Shown piece by piece: positions 27,201 through 37,200 of a DNA stretch of 64,000 nt; positions within the stretch are counted from its first letter, which is position 1, and every line of letters begins with the position of its first letter. The translations under genes and the position numbers were made by a program. Origin of the DNA: Verrucomicrobiales bacterium (lineage in GTDB: Bacteria > Verrucomicrobiota > Verrucomicrobiia > Limisphaerales > CAIMTB01); contig JAEUHG010000044.1 in the NCBI GenBank assembly GCA_016795425.1, forward strand, positions 1-64,000, written 5' to 3'. Under the pieces are notes generated by a model. It was given only the letters and a program-made list of their open reading frames with translations. It ran no database searches and was not told the origin of the DNA.

Positions 27201-27552
27201 CGAGATCCCGCCCGGCGAAGGCGCGTTCGGCAGCCTCTTCGTTCACATCGACCACGCCAACCGGATCGTATTCCCCATTGCCGGGGATGATCCGCGAATA
27301 GTCGCCTGCGAAATAATAGTCATTGTCCGCACCACCCGAAGTCGACGTGCTGAACGGGCTGCCGGGGAGCGGGTTGATGCCGCCGTTTTCCTGGACAAAG
27401 CTGGCCTCCTCACCACCGGCGGTGCCGGCCGGCCAGCCATTGTCATCCAAGCCGACCGTCCAAAGGAGTTGAGCAGAGGAGGGCAGGCTCAAGGCCGAAA
27501 TCGCCGCCACGGTACAAAACGCCGCCCGCAAAGAAGAAACGCCGGCTTGCAT
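24208..27552 (-). CDS. Secreted protein with five tandem ~205-residue repeats
   Basis: A 1114-residue exported protein (signal peptide MQAGVSSLRAAFCTV ... SSAQ). The bulk is five copies of a ~205-residue unit. Each unit opens with WxVGxDDNGWPxGNGGGxNxSFV, contains NDYYFAGxYxxVIxxNGxYxPVG, EEAAERAFAGS, LRYHFNLPxTL, DPRYGVEVxxNGV and LASVNAxxGxxxDNIVxLRG, and ends NYSAEGGGNWMGIDYVxL. The unit resembles a galactose-binding-like jelly roll. The C-terminal ~60 residues are the shared module (NLEWAPAITGPWTG...NRFYRLRKP). The ATG at 27552 is preferred over a TTG at 27570 because AAGGG lies about 10 bases upstream of it. Its role may be adhesion or glycan binding; no family function is known to me. 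Confidence 0.8.
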   Translation of the reverse strand: MQAGVSSLRAAFCTVAAISALSLPSSAQLLWTVGLDDNGWPAGTAGGEEASFVQENGGINPLPGSPFSTSTSGGADNDYYFAGDYSRIIPGNGEYDPVGVVDVNEEAAERAFAGRDLDLRYHFNLPDTLTPSSLLSVTFDANEIDTSGSDPRFGVEVFVNGVLVQPQILIRPAQLDTDYTTPQFTVESVQAEVGPGADNIVSLRGTSYNSEGGGAWLGIDYVQLNLETTRIPPPTFPWSVGIDDDGWPVGNGGGTNTTFVEGNGSVNTLPGKATSTETAGGADNDYYFAGVYTNVITANGTYEPVGIVPANEEAAERGFAGAENELRFHFNLPNSLQPSDLLAVRFDATGLDTSGADPRYGVEVWVNGVRVMPESLIRAAQLDTPITTPQFTLASVNALVGSGHDNIVTLRGISHAAEGGGNSLGIDYVALIPVAKPIPPPVVPWSVGRNDNGWPSGNGGGPNTSFVQENGTTNPLPGVPNSPEVDQQADNDYYFAGVYSTVIPGNGDYTPVGEVLVHEEAAERAFAGSANELRFHFNLPTTLKSDSQFSIAFDPMNLDDSAAEPRYGVEVYVNNVKVQDQILIRPEQLNVTINTAPFTLAQVNGQVGAGYDNIVSLRGINYSAEGGGNWMGFDYFQFNVVAAAPFPWDVGRDDNGWPAGDGGGAAASFVQEAGVNDLPGSPASPEIDQQADDDYYFAGEYSKIIAGNGDYTPVGTVLVNEEAAERAFAGSDNTKRYHFNLPSTLTASDQLLVTFDATNLDTSGTDPHYGVEIYFNGVLIQPELRIGNAELDVDYTTAPFTLASVNAGIGPGFDNIITLKGVNYSADGGGQWMGIDYLQLNPMPTPVFPLEIGMNDDGWPLGNGGGANASFVQENGSINELPGSAHNAEVNQQADNDYYFAGSYTNIIAANGDYTPIGILPRNEEAAERAFAGSDNDLRYHFNLPSTLKPSDQVAITLDPYNLDDSVEDPHYGVEVYFNNVKVQNEIVIRTNQLGTAITTPPFTLASVNAAIGTGTDNIVSLRGVNYSAEGGGNWMGIDYVRIHAAGDSGEPPKFLSTSAANRKITLTWSGTGNLEWAPAITGPWTGVNPAPTSPFTEDMQASPVNRFYRLRKP
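24427..27480 (-). repeat. Five in-gene tandem repeats, period ~610 bp
   Basis: The codons for NDYYFAG recur near 24.86, 25.46, 26.07, 26.69 and 27.31 kb, a period of 606-622 bases, in the same frame throughout. The copies are diverged at the DNA level, so the array is old or under selection for different sequence. It encodes the repeat domains of the protein at 24208-27552. Boundaries are approximate. Confidence 0.85.
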
Positions 27553-27752
27553 GGGAAAGGACCCTTGCAACTGGATGGAAAAGGTGTCAACCGGGAAGAC
27601 CTCACATTTGGAATCCGATGCGATGCCAATGGAAGATGCCTTGTGCCGTCCTAGGTCTGCGACCCGTGAACCGTCCGATGGACAGAGTACTCGCGTGCCA
27701 GAGCGACCAACCCACGCGAGACCGGCGCGGACTTTCTAGAATCGCAGGATGG

Positions 27753-30700
27753 ATGCGAGGTCTGGGGTCCACGCTCCTCGTCCTCTTGGGTGGCGCCATC
27801 GCCCACGGACAGATCTCCCCCGGAACGCCGACTCCCGCCACGAAAGCCAGGGAATCGGAGGACGACCGTTTGGTCCGTTCGATCGTGACTTCCGAGGAAA
27901 CGCAATTGGTCCTGACACGTCGCCTCGAGGAACTGGTTCGGGCGGTCGAGGATTTGCGACTGCCCAGCGCGCGGTCCGAAGCCGCGAACCTCTTTGCCCC
28001 CCAGGTGGCGACGGTGGATCTGGGGCCGGCACCGGACCTGAAGTCAACGAATTCGAGCCCCGGTCCTGGGTTCGACGCATTCTCCTGGCCTCTGGCAAGC
28101 CCGTCAGTATCTGCCGCGCCGGTGGAGCTTTGGCGGTCGTTCCTCGATTCGTTGGCCTACGTGGATCACGCGCGTTTTCGGGTCTTGGATGGAGTGCACC
28201 CCGACGGTGACTTATTGCGATTCGACGCAGAGTTGGGTTTTGAAGGATCGGTGCGAGCCCGATCGGGCGAATGGCGGGACGTTTCAGCCCTGATCGAAAC
28301 GCGCTGGGAGCGGCGGCAGGCAACGGATGGTACCGTCGGCGAATGGCAGGTGGCGGCTTGGAACACGCGAGAACTGCGATGTCTCACCAGTCCGCGACGA
28401 TTCTTTACCGAGGTGTTGGACCAAGTCCTCCGATCGCCCGCGGATCCGGGACTGCTGCGCCGTTCCCAGCATTACGAGGCGACCGTGAAGTACTATCGGG
28501 AGGGAATGAAGAAGCTCCCGCATCCGTACTTCGCGCCGATTTCCGTGAACCAAAAGGAAGGTGTGGCGGTGGCGGACGTCAACGGGGACGGCTTCGACGA
28601 CCTCTACATCACGGTGCGCCTGGGAAAGAATCTGCTCCTCATCAATCACGGCGACGGAACCTTTTCGGAGCAGGCTGCGGCCTATCATCTTGACCTGCCA
28701 GGACACACGACATGCGCGTTGTTCGCCGACTTTGACAATGACGGCGATCTCGACGTGATGTTGGGGAGAAGCCTGCTTCGAGCCACCTATCTCGAGAATC
28801 GTGACGGCGTTTACCATCAGCATCCCATCCCCAAGTTCATGCCGATGGCGGTCATCTCCATGGCGGCGGCGGATTACAATGGTGACGGTCTGTTGGATGT
28901 TTATCTCTGCACCTACCGTCCCGCCGCGCCGGCAGGATCGGGCACTGGCGGTGGCTACGGCATGGTGGCCAAGGAAGGGGATTTCGATTGGCCGGACGAG
29001 TTCTTTTCTCCCGAGCAGGCGCGCGAGTTCCGCCAGCGCCTGGCCGAGCATCGCCAACGTGTCGGGGCGTCGGCACTCGACCAACTAGGGCCACCGAACG
29101 TCCTGCTGGTGAATCGGGGCGGTGGGAAATTCGAACCGGCTCCCGAGAACAGTACGGTCGGTTTGTGGCGTAACTCGCTGCAGGCCACCTGGTGCGATTA
29201 CAACCTGGACGGACGGCCGGATCTCTACATTCCGAACGATTGGGGGATGAACGTGCTGTTTCGAAATGACGGTCCGGCCGGGTTCAAGGATGTGACCGTC
29301 GAGGCTGGGTTGACCTTCTATGGATTTTCCATGGGCGCATCGTTTGGCGACTACGACAACGATGGTCGCGACGATCTCTACGTCTCCAACATGTCCAGCG
29401 ACGCCGGCCGGCGGATGACCTCCAAGGTTCCAGGTCTCGACCGAATGCTGATCGAATCCGCACTTGGAAACTGGCTGTACCATGGACGTGAGGATGGGCG
29501 GTTCGTCCAGGTGTCGGGCCTGCGGCCACCGGCGGTACCGGTGATGAAGGCCGGTTGGTCCTGGGGCGGATGCTTTGGCGATTTCAACAATGACACCTTT
29601 CTTGATCTCTATGTGGTCAACGGGTACTTCACCGCGCCTGCTGAATTGGCGTCGGGCCTCGACCTGGAGAGCAACCTGTGGCGCACGATGCTCAGGGCCG
29701 ACGCGAAGTTGACGCGCAACAGTTTCCGGGCATCGCCCGAGTGGCGTCGCACGCCACCGCCGGACCGGCTAGGCCCGCAAATCGACGCGAGGCTGAGCGG
29801 CGTCGAGCGCACCGGCGATCGTTTGCTGGTGCATTCGCTTCATGGACAGGAGCGCAATCGGTTTTTTGCCAACCACGGCGGGCGACAGTTCGTGGATGCT
29901 TCTGGGATCTCCGGATTGGACAACCCGGCGGATGGTCGTGGTTTTGGAATTTTGGACATGAATCGGGACGGTTGGTTGGATCTGGCGCTGGTCAATGCGA
30001 ACCAACCGCTCTTCAACCTTTACCGAAATGACATGGCATCCGCGGGCTTCGCCGGAGGCGTGATCGCCCTTCGATTCCGAGGTGCCAACCGAACTGCCGA
30101 GGCGTCCACCAAGAAGGCCTGTCGGGACGGATTTGGCGCTCGGGTCGAACTGGATCTGGGGGATCAACGCATCGTCCGGGAGCACCGTTGCGGAGAGGGA
30201 TGGTCCGCCCAGCACTCGGCCACGATGGTCGTCGGCATTGGCGTCCGAAACCAAGTCCCCGCCGTAACCGTGCGCTGGCCGTCCGGACGATCGAGCACGA
30301 CACGGCAGGTGCCCGAAGGCACGTTGTTGACGGTGTATGAGGATCCAACAGAAGCGGCGGCAACCGAAGGCTGGACGCGTGAATCGTATCGGATTCCTCC
30401 CCCCGCGGCGCCGGCTGTCGAGGTCCGAAAGCGCCCCGCGTTTGCGGTACGTTCCCTCGATACGGCGGCGAAGCCATCGAGGTTGCGCCTCTACACCGCC
30501 TTCGCGACGTCCTGGCCCGGTTCGGTGGAGTTATTGGGATCGATGCGCCAGGTGCAGGAGGAACTGCGGCGCGACGGTGTCGACTGCGTTCTGGTGACCC
30601 TGGACCCCTTGGATGACGACGTTCGTCTGGGAGCGTTTCATCGCCAATGGAAGCCAACCTGGCGCCTGGCGAACATCCCTGTGGCGCGACGACCGGAGGT

Positions 30701-30851
30701 GAGCGCCGCGTTTGCCGCGGTCACAGCTCGAGTGCCGACTGGCCCCGTGACGGTGGTGACCGACGACACTGGCGGCATGGTGGCGGTCGAGATGGGTGTC
30801 CCGACGGTGTCTTCCGCGAGGCGGGCGCTGGAGGGCATCGACCGTCGCTAA
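27753..30851 (+). CDS. Secreted CRTAC1 protein (VCBS repeats, ASPIC/UnbV) with C-terminal thioredoxin-like domain
   Basis: About 1032 residues. After a signal peptide (MRGLGSTLLVLLGGAIAHGQ) and a ~200-residue N-terminal domain come VCBS/FG-GAP repeats with calcium-binding DxNxDGxxD motifs (VADVNGDGFDDLYI, FADFDNDGDLDVML, AADYNGDGLLDVYL, FGDYDNDGRDDLYV, FGDFNNDTFLDLYV). An ASPIC/UnbV domain (EGWSAQHSATMVVGIGV, VTVRWPSGRSSTTRQV) follows. The last ~120 residues (RLRLYTAFATSWPGSVELLG ... VLVTLDPLDDDVRLGAFHR) look like a thioredoxin-fold domain of the TlpA/SCO type without the CxxC. The ATG at 27753 gives a clean signal peptide; longer starts at 27618 and 27678 are possible. Function is unknown beyond an extracytoplasmic propeller. 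Confidence 0.82.
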   Translation: MRGLGSTLLVLLGGAIAHGQISPGTPTPATKARESEDDRLVRSIVTSEETQLVLTRRLEELVRAVEDLRLPSARSEAANLFAPQVATVDLGPAPDLKSTNSSPGPGFDAFSWPLASPSVSAAPVELWRSFLDSLAYVDHARFRVLDGVHPDGDLLRFDAELGFEGSVRARSGEWRDVSALIETRWERRQATDGTVGEWQVAAWNTRELRCLTSPRRFFTEVLDQVLRSPADPGLLRRSQHYEATVKYYREGMKKLPHPYFAPISVNQKEGVAVADVNGDGFDDLYITVRLGKNLLLINHGDGTFSEQAAAYHLDLPGHTTCALFADFDNDGDLDVMLGRSLLRATYLENRDGVYHQHPIPKFMPMAVISMAAADYNGDGLLDVYLCTYRPAAPAGSGTGGGYGMVAKEGDFDWPDEFFSPEQAREFRQRLAEHRQRVGASALDQLGPPNVLLVNRGGGKFEPAPENSTVGLWRNSLQATWCDYNLDGRPDLYIPNDWGMNVLFRNDGPAGFKDVTVEAGLTFYGFSMGASFGDYDNDGRDDLYVSNMSSDAGRRMTSKVPGLDRMLIESALGNWLYHGREDGRFVQVSGLRPPAVPVMKAGWSWGGCFGDFNNDTFLDLYVVNGYFTAPAELASGLDLESNLWRTMLRADAKLTRNSFRASPEWRRTPPPDRLGPQIDARLSGVERTGDRLLVHSLHGQERNRFFANHGGRQFVDASGISGLDNPADGRGFGILDMNRDGWLDLALVNANQPLFNLYRNDMASAGFAGGVIALRFRGANRTAEASTKKACRDGFGARVELDLGDQRIVREHRCGEGWSAQHSATMVVGIGVRNQVPAVTVRWPSGRSSTTRQVPEGTLLTVYEDPTEAAATEGWTRESYRIPPPAAPAVEVRKRPAFAVRSLDTAAKPSRLRLYTAFATSWPGSVELLGSMRQVQEELRRDGVDCVLVTLDPLDDDVRLGAFHRQWKPTWRLANIPVARRPEVSAAFAAVTARVPTGPVTVVTDDTGGMVAVEMGVPTVSSARRALEGIDRR

Positions 30852-30901
30852 CGGGCGGATACCGGCTGCTGGCGAGGGGTTGGCTGAGGACATGACCTGC
30901 A

Positions 30902-33900
30902 TCAGCGCCGGGCGGTCCGTTTCAAAGCCGAGCCGTCCACCCAGCGGGTGTTGTACTTCAGGTGCAAGGCGTCGCTGGGAAAGGGCGGCCGTGCTTCGCT
31001 GCCGTAGCGTTGGGCATCCATCCCGTGGAACGGCAAGGGCCCGACCGTGGTGCCGGCGGCAATATGGAAATCGGAGTCCTTGTCCCAGCCGTCCACGTAG
31101 AGGAAGAATTCGCGCGCGCTGCCGGGAACTCGGTTGGGCAGGGCCGCCTCGGCAAATTCCAGCACCAACTCGTCGCCGCTGTGGATCAGGACCAGGGCTT
31201 CGTCGCGACGGGCCACCAACTCCAATACATCGCCGTGGCGGGTGGTCCATCCCTCGGGAATGATGGTCCAGAGAGAGTCAGGAGTCGCGCCATCATAATC
31301 CGGGGTGGCGGGCCAATCAGGAGGCAACGATTGGAGCGGCCCGAAGCCGTGAGGTCGCAACTGCGCGGTTGCCGGCGCGACCCAGGCGATGCGAGTGGAG
31401 GTGCGGGGTGATTTTTCGAGCAGCGCAATGCGGTCCCAATGGATCTCGAAGGCGTGCCGGATGCGCAGGCGGCGAGATCCGTGGGGGAGTCGGCCTTCGA
31501 GATCCACGAGGATCGTCTTCGTCTTACCGGCGGGTGCTCCGACCACCACATCGATCCTTCGCCATTCGCCCGTTGCCGATTCGGCTTCGAGCTCCGGGAA
31601 GGGGAACGGAAGGTTCGGGTCATGTGAGGCGGCCATGTTCGCCATGCCACCGCCAAATCGAAGCCACCCGTTCATGACCAGCACGTACGGTCGGTCCGAG
31701 TCCAGCGGCCCGAAATCGAGGATATAGCCGTGGGGCTCGGCCAGGCCACGCAGCTGAGGGATTCGCAGCTGGGGAGGGGACGCCCGCCGGGCATCGACGG
31801 CGCGCAGCAGGTCGGTGACGTCCCGGCCCTCGAGGGTCTCGGCGTGCTGCAGTGCGTGCTCGTTCTCCAACGTCCACAGGCTTCCCGGCGGGTAGGGGCC
31901 TGCTGGAAGCAGCTTGTCGGTGGCGTGGACTTCGACATCGGGTTCACGATCGACGACCACGAGTTTGGCGTCGTCGAGGTAGAGCACTTCGCGGAGTTCC
32001 TCGGTGATGGAAATCACACGATGCCCCTGGCGCGGCGGAAAGGAGGCCTCGTTGCCAATGCGCACGAGTTCTTCGGGATCCGGTTCGATATATCGACCTT
32101 CGGCGACCGGCAGACCGAGGGGTGCGGCCCCGAGAATGTCGGTGATAAATCGAAACGTCGTTCCATCCCAGGCGTAGAGATACGGGCAGGACCCTTCCTG
32201 GATGGTGGCCTCGACGGCGAGAATCGGTTCCTCGCAGCGCACCGGCGTCTCGGTGGTGCCTTGCGGCCAGTTGAGCCAGTGGACCAGCAGGGCATCGAGT
32301 CTCTGATGCCGTCCGACGCCGATTTCGACGGGCCATTGTCTCACGGTTCGCAGCAAGCGTAGGCCTCCCGCTTCGATCTCGACCTTGCAGCCCAGTCCAC
32401 TGGCATTCGAGCGATTGCCGAGCAGATGAACCTTCACCATCTGATGTGCGTTGCCGCCTTCGTTTCGCAGGAACCGCAGTCCACCGCTGGCCAGAGCGAC
32501 CACCAGGTCGGGGTCGCAGTCGGAATCAAAATCGGCGACATGAATCGACGCGACCGCACCCACTGAAAGCCGGTCCAGGCCCAGTGCCCTGGAGCATTCC
32601 TGGAAACCGGACAGTCCACCATTGCGCCAAGCGCGGAGTCCCTCGCCCACCGCCCATAGGTCGAGCCATCCATCATTGTCGTGATCCAAGGCAACCAGGC
32701 GTCGCACGGGGGCTTGGGTCGGCAGGTCGATTTCTCTTCGGCCGCCGGCGGCAAGGCACACCACCAGTTTCGAGCCATTGAGAACGGCCAGGTCGGGACG
32801 GAGATCGTTGTCGAAGTCGCCGCTGCAGGCCACCGATCCGGAGACCCAATCGCTCGGGGTGCGCAGAGTGAGCGGACCGCCACGAATCTTTTCGAACAAC
32901 ATCGGGACGCCGTCGGTCCGGCTCACCGTGAGATCCGCGAGGCCGTCGCTGTTCCAATCGTCCATATGAACCTCGCGAACGTCGCGGAGGGTCTGCGGGA
33001 TGCCGGCGGCTTCGGTGGTCTCGGCGAAGCGGAACGGTCCCAATTGTCGGAAGATTCGAACGGAGCCGGAGGGCGAGACAACGGAGACCAGATCGAGTTT
33101 GCCGGTGAAATCCAGATCGACGAGCAGTCCGTCGGAGGCGCGCAACGTGGCGAGCGCGGTTTGCGACGTCACTTCTCGCAGTGCGCCGTTCGTCGTGAAT
33201 TGAAAGACCTGCGATCCCTGGTCTCCGAGCGCGATGACATCCTCGAAGCGGTCGTTCTGGAGGTCACCCACGAGCAACACGCGATGCGGTACTCCTGTTT
33301 GCGCGGGAAATGTTGGTTCCTGGGCGACGAACGCGCCGTGGTCGTTGCGGAGCCAGCGAAAACCAACTCCTCGTTCCAGGACAAACAGGCTGGGGGAACC
33401 GGATTTGTCGGGTTCGACCAATCCGACGGGACCGAGATAGCGATCGGCCTCGGTCCCGAGAGCTTCGGCGGTGGCATCGATGAATTGTACGGCGATACCG
33501 GAACCGTCCGGCTGTTCGAGTCGGAATGGAACGCGGGCTTGGGTGTAACGGCTGCGCTCAAAGGTGGCAACGGATACCGCGGCGCCATCGGTTTCCCGTC
33601 CCATCTGATGTTGGGCCAACTCCTCGCGTGCCTCGTCGGCGCGTCCGGCGCGCAGGAGCGCCTGGCCGACGAGGAAATGGATGGGGGCATGGAGGCGATT
33701 GGGATCCAGCGCCAACCCCTCACGGAAGGCAGTGACGGCCTCATTCCACTGCTTGAGTTCCATACGGGCGCGGCCGAGTTGGAAGTAAGTCGCAATCTCG
33801 CCCGGATCGATGGTGCGGGCGTTTTCCAAGGCCTTCACCGCGGCTTCGGCTTGACCCAGCCGGAGATGTGCCGAACCGATAATAAAATAGGCGGCCGCCG

Positions 33901-34276
33901 AATTGGGGGCGGCCTGACGTGCTTTCTCTCCTTCGCGGATGGCCGCGGCGGCATCGCCGGCAAGCAGGTGTGAGGTGGCCAGGTTCAGCCGTGCGTCGGC
34001 ATTCTGGGGAGCCGCGGAAACGGCCTTCTCATACGTACGAATGGCATTCGTCGAGTCGCCCTGGTCCAGATATCCCTTCCCGACATTCATGAGCGCCAGG
34101 AATTGTTCGGTCGGGGCCGGGTCGGCGCCAGCAGAAGGAGCCGTGTTTGATGGCGCCCCGTCCTGGGATCCGCGACCGCAGCTGACCAGGATCGCAGGCA
34201 GCACCAGAAGCAGTGGGTTGAGCCAGCCCTTCGAGGACAGTCCAAGGCGGGGGATGATCCAGTGGATGAAATGCAT
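30902..34276 (-). CDS. TPR-CRTAC1 lipoprotein
   Basis: An 1124-residue lipoprotein: the signal ends in a lipobox with Cys (LLLVLPAILVSCGRG). Residues ~60-230 hold about five TPR units (GKGYLDQGDSTNAIRTYEKA, YFIIGSAHLRLGQAEAAVKA, YFQLGRARMELKQWNEAVTA). Then a CRTAC1-type propeller follows (VHMDDWNSDGLADLTVS, CSGDFDNDLRPDLAVLN, LDHDNDGWLDLWAVG, VADFDSDCDPDLVVAL) with an UnbV-like segment. The C-terminal ~350 residues (from CPYLYAWDGTTFRFITDILG) are a conserved extension seen with this architecture, with unknown function. It starts 13 bases after the CotH gene stops and is likely co-transcribed with it. Confidence 0.82.
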   Translation of the reverse strand: MHFIHWIIPRLGLSSKGWLNPLLLVLPAILVSCGRGSQDGAPSNTAPSAGADPAPTEQFLALMNVGKGYLDQGDSTNAIRTYEKAVSAAPQNADARLNLATSHLLAGDAAAAIREGEKARQAAPNSAAAYFIIGSAHLRLGQAEAAVKALENARTIDPGEIATYFQLGRARMELKQWNEAVTAFREGLALDPNRLHAPIHFLVGQALLRAGRADEAREELAQHQMGRETDGAAVSVATFERSRYTQARVPFRLEQPDGSGIAVQFIDATAEALGTEADRYLGPVGLVEPDKSGSPSLFVLERGVGFRWLRNDHGAFVAQEPTFPAQTGVPHRVLLVGDLQNDRFEDVIALGDQGSQVFQFTTNGALREVTSQTALATLRASDGLLVDLDFTGKLDLVSVVSPSGSVRIFRQLGPFRFAETTEAAGIPQTLRDVREVHMDDWNSDGLADLTVSRTDGVPMLFEKIRGGPLTLRTPSDWVSGSVACSGDFDNDLRPDLAVLNGSKLVVCLAAGGRREIDLPTQAPVRRLVALDHDNDGWLDLWAVGEGLRAWRNGGLSGFQECSRALGLDRLSVGAVASIHVADFDSDCDPDLVVALASGGLRFLRNEGGNAHQMVKVHLLGNRSNASGLGCKVEIEAGGLRLLRTVRQWPVEIGVGRHQRLDALLVHWLNWPQGTTETPVRCEEPILAVEATIQEGSCPYLYAWDGTTFRFITDILGAAPLGLPVAEGRYIEPDPEELVRIGNEASFPPRQGHRVISITEELREVLYLDDAKLVVVDREPDVEVHATDKLLPAGPYPPGSLWTLENEHALQHAETLEGRDVTDLLRAVDARRASPPQLRIPQLRGLAEPHGYILDFGPLDSDRPYVLVMNGWLRFGGGMANMAASHDPNLPFPFPELEAESATGEWRRIDVVVGAPAGKTKTILVDLEGRLPHGSRRLRIRHAFEIHWDRIALLEKSPRTSTRIAWVAPATAQLRPHGFGPLQSLPPDWPATPDYDGATPDSLWTIIPEGWTTRHGDVLELVARRDEALVLIHSGDELVLEFAEAALPNRVPGSAREFFLYVDGWDKDSDFHIAAGTTVGPLPFHGMDAQRYGSEARPPFPSDALHLKYNTRWVDGSALKRTARR

Positions 34277-34289
34277 CGGTAACGTAGTC

Positions 34290-37200
34290 TTATCTCATTC
34301 GAACCTGCAGACGCAGAAACAAGGGCGGGGAGGGTTTCGATGGGGGATTAAAGCGCCAAGTCACTTGCGACCGGCCGTCACCGAGGTCTTCGATCGCGCG
34401 CTCAGTCAAAAGGTGAGTTGCGTCCTGCCAACGGATGAGGTCTTCCGTGTACACCAGGGTGATCACCGCTCGATCGGCTCCGATTTGAATCGGATGGCTG
34501 ACGAAGCACCCGGATGAGCCAGGGTCGGGAAGGATCCGATATTCAATCTCCAACGAACGGAAGTCGTGGTCCGCGTCATTCCCCAAGGCGTAGTCGACAA
34601 GGTCCGGTTCCCCATTTTCGTTCGCATCACCCATGGGCTGCAAGGGCAACGGCACGGTGTCCGAGGTGCCTGGATTGCCGCGCGTGGCAACGCTGGGACG
34701 CCATTGGGAGGGCAGGGAAGGATCGGGTCGCGTCTCGGGAGCAATGAGAACCAAGCTGTGTCCATGGAGGGCCGCTTCGGCGGGCCATGGAGGCAAGTCC
34801 CCGTAGGCAAATTCGGCGATCGTGCCGTTCTCGGCATCCTCGAGTTTGAGCCATTCACCATCGTTGGCGAGCGCGGTACCACTCGCAAACGCGCCGGCAA
34901 CGGGCAGGTTGGTGCCATACACGGCAGCGAAGGCGGCGAGATCGCGGACCACGACGATCCGGCCGCCGGGAGGCAGTTGGGTGATGGCGGCGCCTGTGAA
35001 GTCGAAGAGAACGCCTTCGGTGAACCGCATGCCGGTGAGGTCCAGGGTGACGGTGCTGCTGATATTGAGCAGTTCGATGAATTCGCTGCCGGGTTCGGTG
35101 GCCGGGCGGTAGAGGATTTCGTCGATGACGAGGAAACGTTGGGCGTCCGAAAGTTGTGCCGGGTAAGTCGTGGTTTGATTGGTGGCACCGGCGGCATCCA
35201 GGAGCACCAGCGTCTCGCCGGCATTCGAGAGGTGTCCGCGATAACCGCCCTGGACCAGCAGTCCTTCGCCTCCTTTCGGCGAGGTGGCTCGGGCTCGGAA
35301 GGCGGCGACCGAGGGACTGACATAGAGGGTGCCGTTGGGAGGGAGAACGGTGCCGCCTCGGAAGGTATGCTGGACCGCTCCGCTGAGGCGCCAGCCGGAG
35401 ATGTCGACGGCAATGGGCGCCGGGTTGAGGAGTTGGATGAACTCCTCATCCTGGTTTCCGGACGCGGGGCGGACCTCAATGGCACCGAACTGAAGGCGTG
35501 GTTCCTGGGCGGCGGCTGGAACGAACCGGCCGCCGTGCAGTTCCGGCACTTGAATCATGTCGCTGCTGGTGACGGCATCGTTCAGTCCCTGGATCGCGAG
35601 CAGGTTGCGGCCGGGCCTTAGCAGCGCGAGGCGATGCGACACATCAAACGCGGTGAAGGCGTTGGGATTGGCCTCCCGGGAGGAGAGGGCGGCGGAATTC
35701 CATTGCGGCGAGGCGGGGGCATTGGCGGAGAAGAGGGGCGAACCGTTGAGGAAGGCGACGAAACCATCGTCGTATTTCATGCGCAGTTCGAGGCGATCAA
35801 AGGCGGCGGGATCCGCGACTTCGAATTCGATGCGGAGATAAACGCTGTTGTTCACGCGCATCGGAGTCTCCACGTTGAGGCCGATCAATGATTGGTAGCC
35901 GGTGCCGCGCTCGTAGCCCACGCCGGTGGTGCCGGTGAGCCATCCGCCGGTATTGAAAGGCTCGAGTGCCGGGTCGCCAGTCCAGCGCAGTCCAAGGCTG
36001 GCATTGGTGGGTACCAGCACTTTTACCGCCGCGCCGCTTCGAACCAGGGCGGTGAAGTTGGTGATGGCGGGTGTCTGGTCCTGGGGCAACGGAATCTCGC
36101 CACCACGTCCGACGATCTGAGTATCGTAGATGTATCGGCGGCGGGCGGGCAGATACTCGGATTTCCAGCGGCGGATCGCTTCGGCCATGGTTTCGACCGC
36201 GGGAGCCGTGTTCGTGTAGCTCACGACCGCGCCGCCCTGGAGCCACGAACCCCATTTCTCAAAATCCAGGCGGGCATCGGACGGCGTGATGTCCGAAGGA
36301 TCGATCTGTGCCGACATCTCGTTCAGCCGTCGTTCGTAGTAGAGTTCCGTTTCGGGAGTGCCCAACGCCGGTGGCGATTGGAGGAAACGATCCGTGAGGG
36401 TGCGGATGCGGCGAAAGATCATCGCTCGGATCCGGGAATTATTGAACAGGTGATCGACCAGGCGGATGGAGTTGGCGGTCACGACAAAACCATCGGTGTA
36501 CAGGGCGTTGTCGAAGTAGGTGTTCTGCTCGTTCCAGACCCGGCCGTGGGAGAGGTCGAGGTCCCAGGGGAGAATAGACCATTCACCGCTGCGTCCCGTA
36601 TCGCGATAAGCGTACCAGTTCTTCTGGTGCATATCGATGTTGCGGATGACGGAGTTGGCAGCGAGGAAGTTGACGCAGGCTGGAATGTCGATGTGGTCGT
36701 ACAGGTAGCGTTCGAGGGCGGTTCCGGTGAGGTCCAAGCCGTCGATCAACGCCTGGAGATCCTGGTTGTTCTCGGTGAGGCGGGTCTTCTTCTCGACGCC
36801 GGTATTGCCGGTGTTCCCAGCGTCCTTGTTGAGCAGGTTGGCGTACATCTTGTAGAGCGCGCCATCGGGGTTGAGTCCGGCGCGTTCGAGGTAGCGTTCG
36901 TCGGCGTCCTCCACGAGGTCGGCGGTACTGAAGAATCGGCCGTTCTGCTGCACGCGCACGGTGAAGGCGAAGTGCGCGGCGACGCCGGCCTCGCGCATCA
37001 CTTCATAGGCGAGAACATGGCGCGCCTTCGATTTGTCGGCCCAGTTGGTGAGCAGATCGATGTCCGCGACGCGCGGTGCGTTCGTGCTCCATTGGAAGCG
37101 GTGATCGCGATTGAAATCGATGTTGTAGCTCTTCTTGGGGAAGCCCGCCGAGGATTGGCCGTGCAACGTGAAGAGGACGTTGTCGTAGAACTCGTCGTTG

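Noticed and set aside
24427..27480. Regularly spaced repeats that might suggest a CRISPR or satellite array
   Set aside because: The ~610-base period is in frame with one protein and the repeats are whole protein domains.
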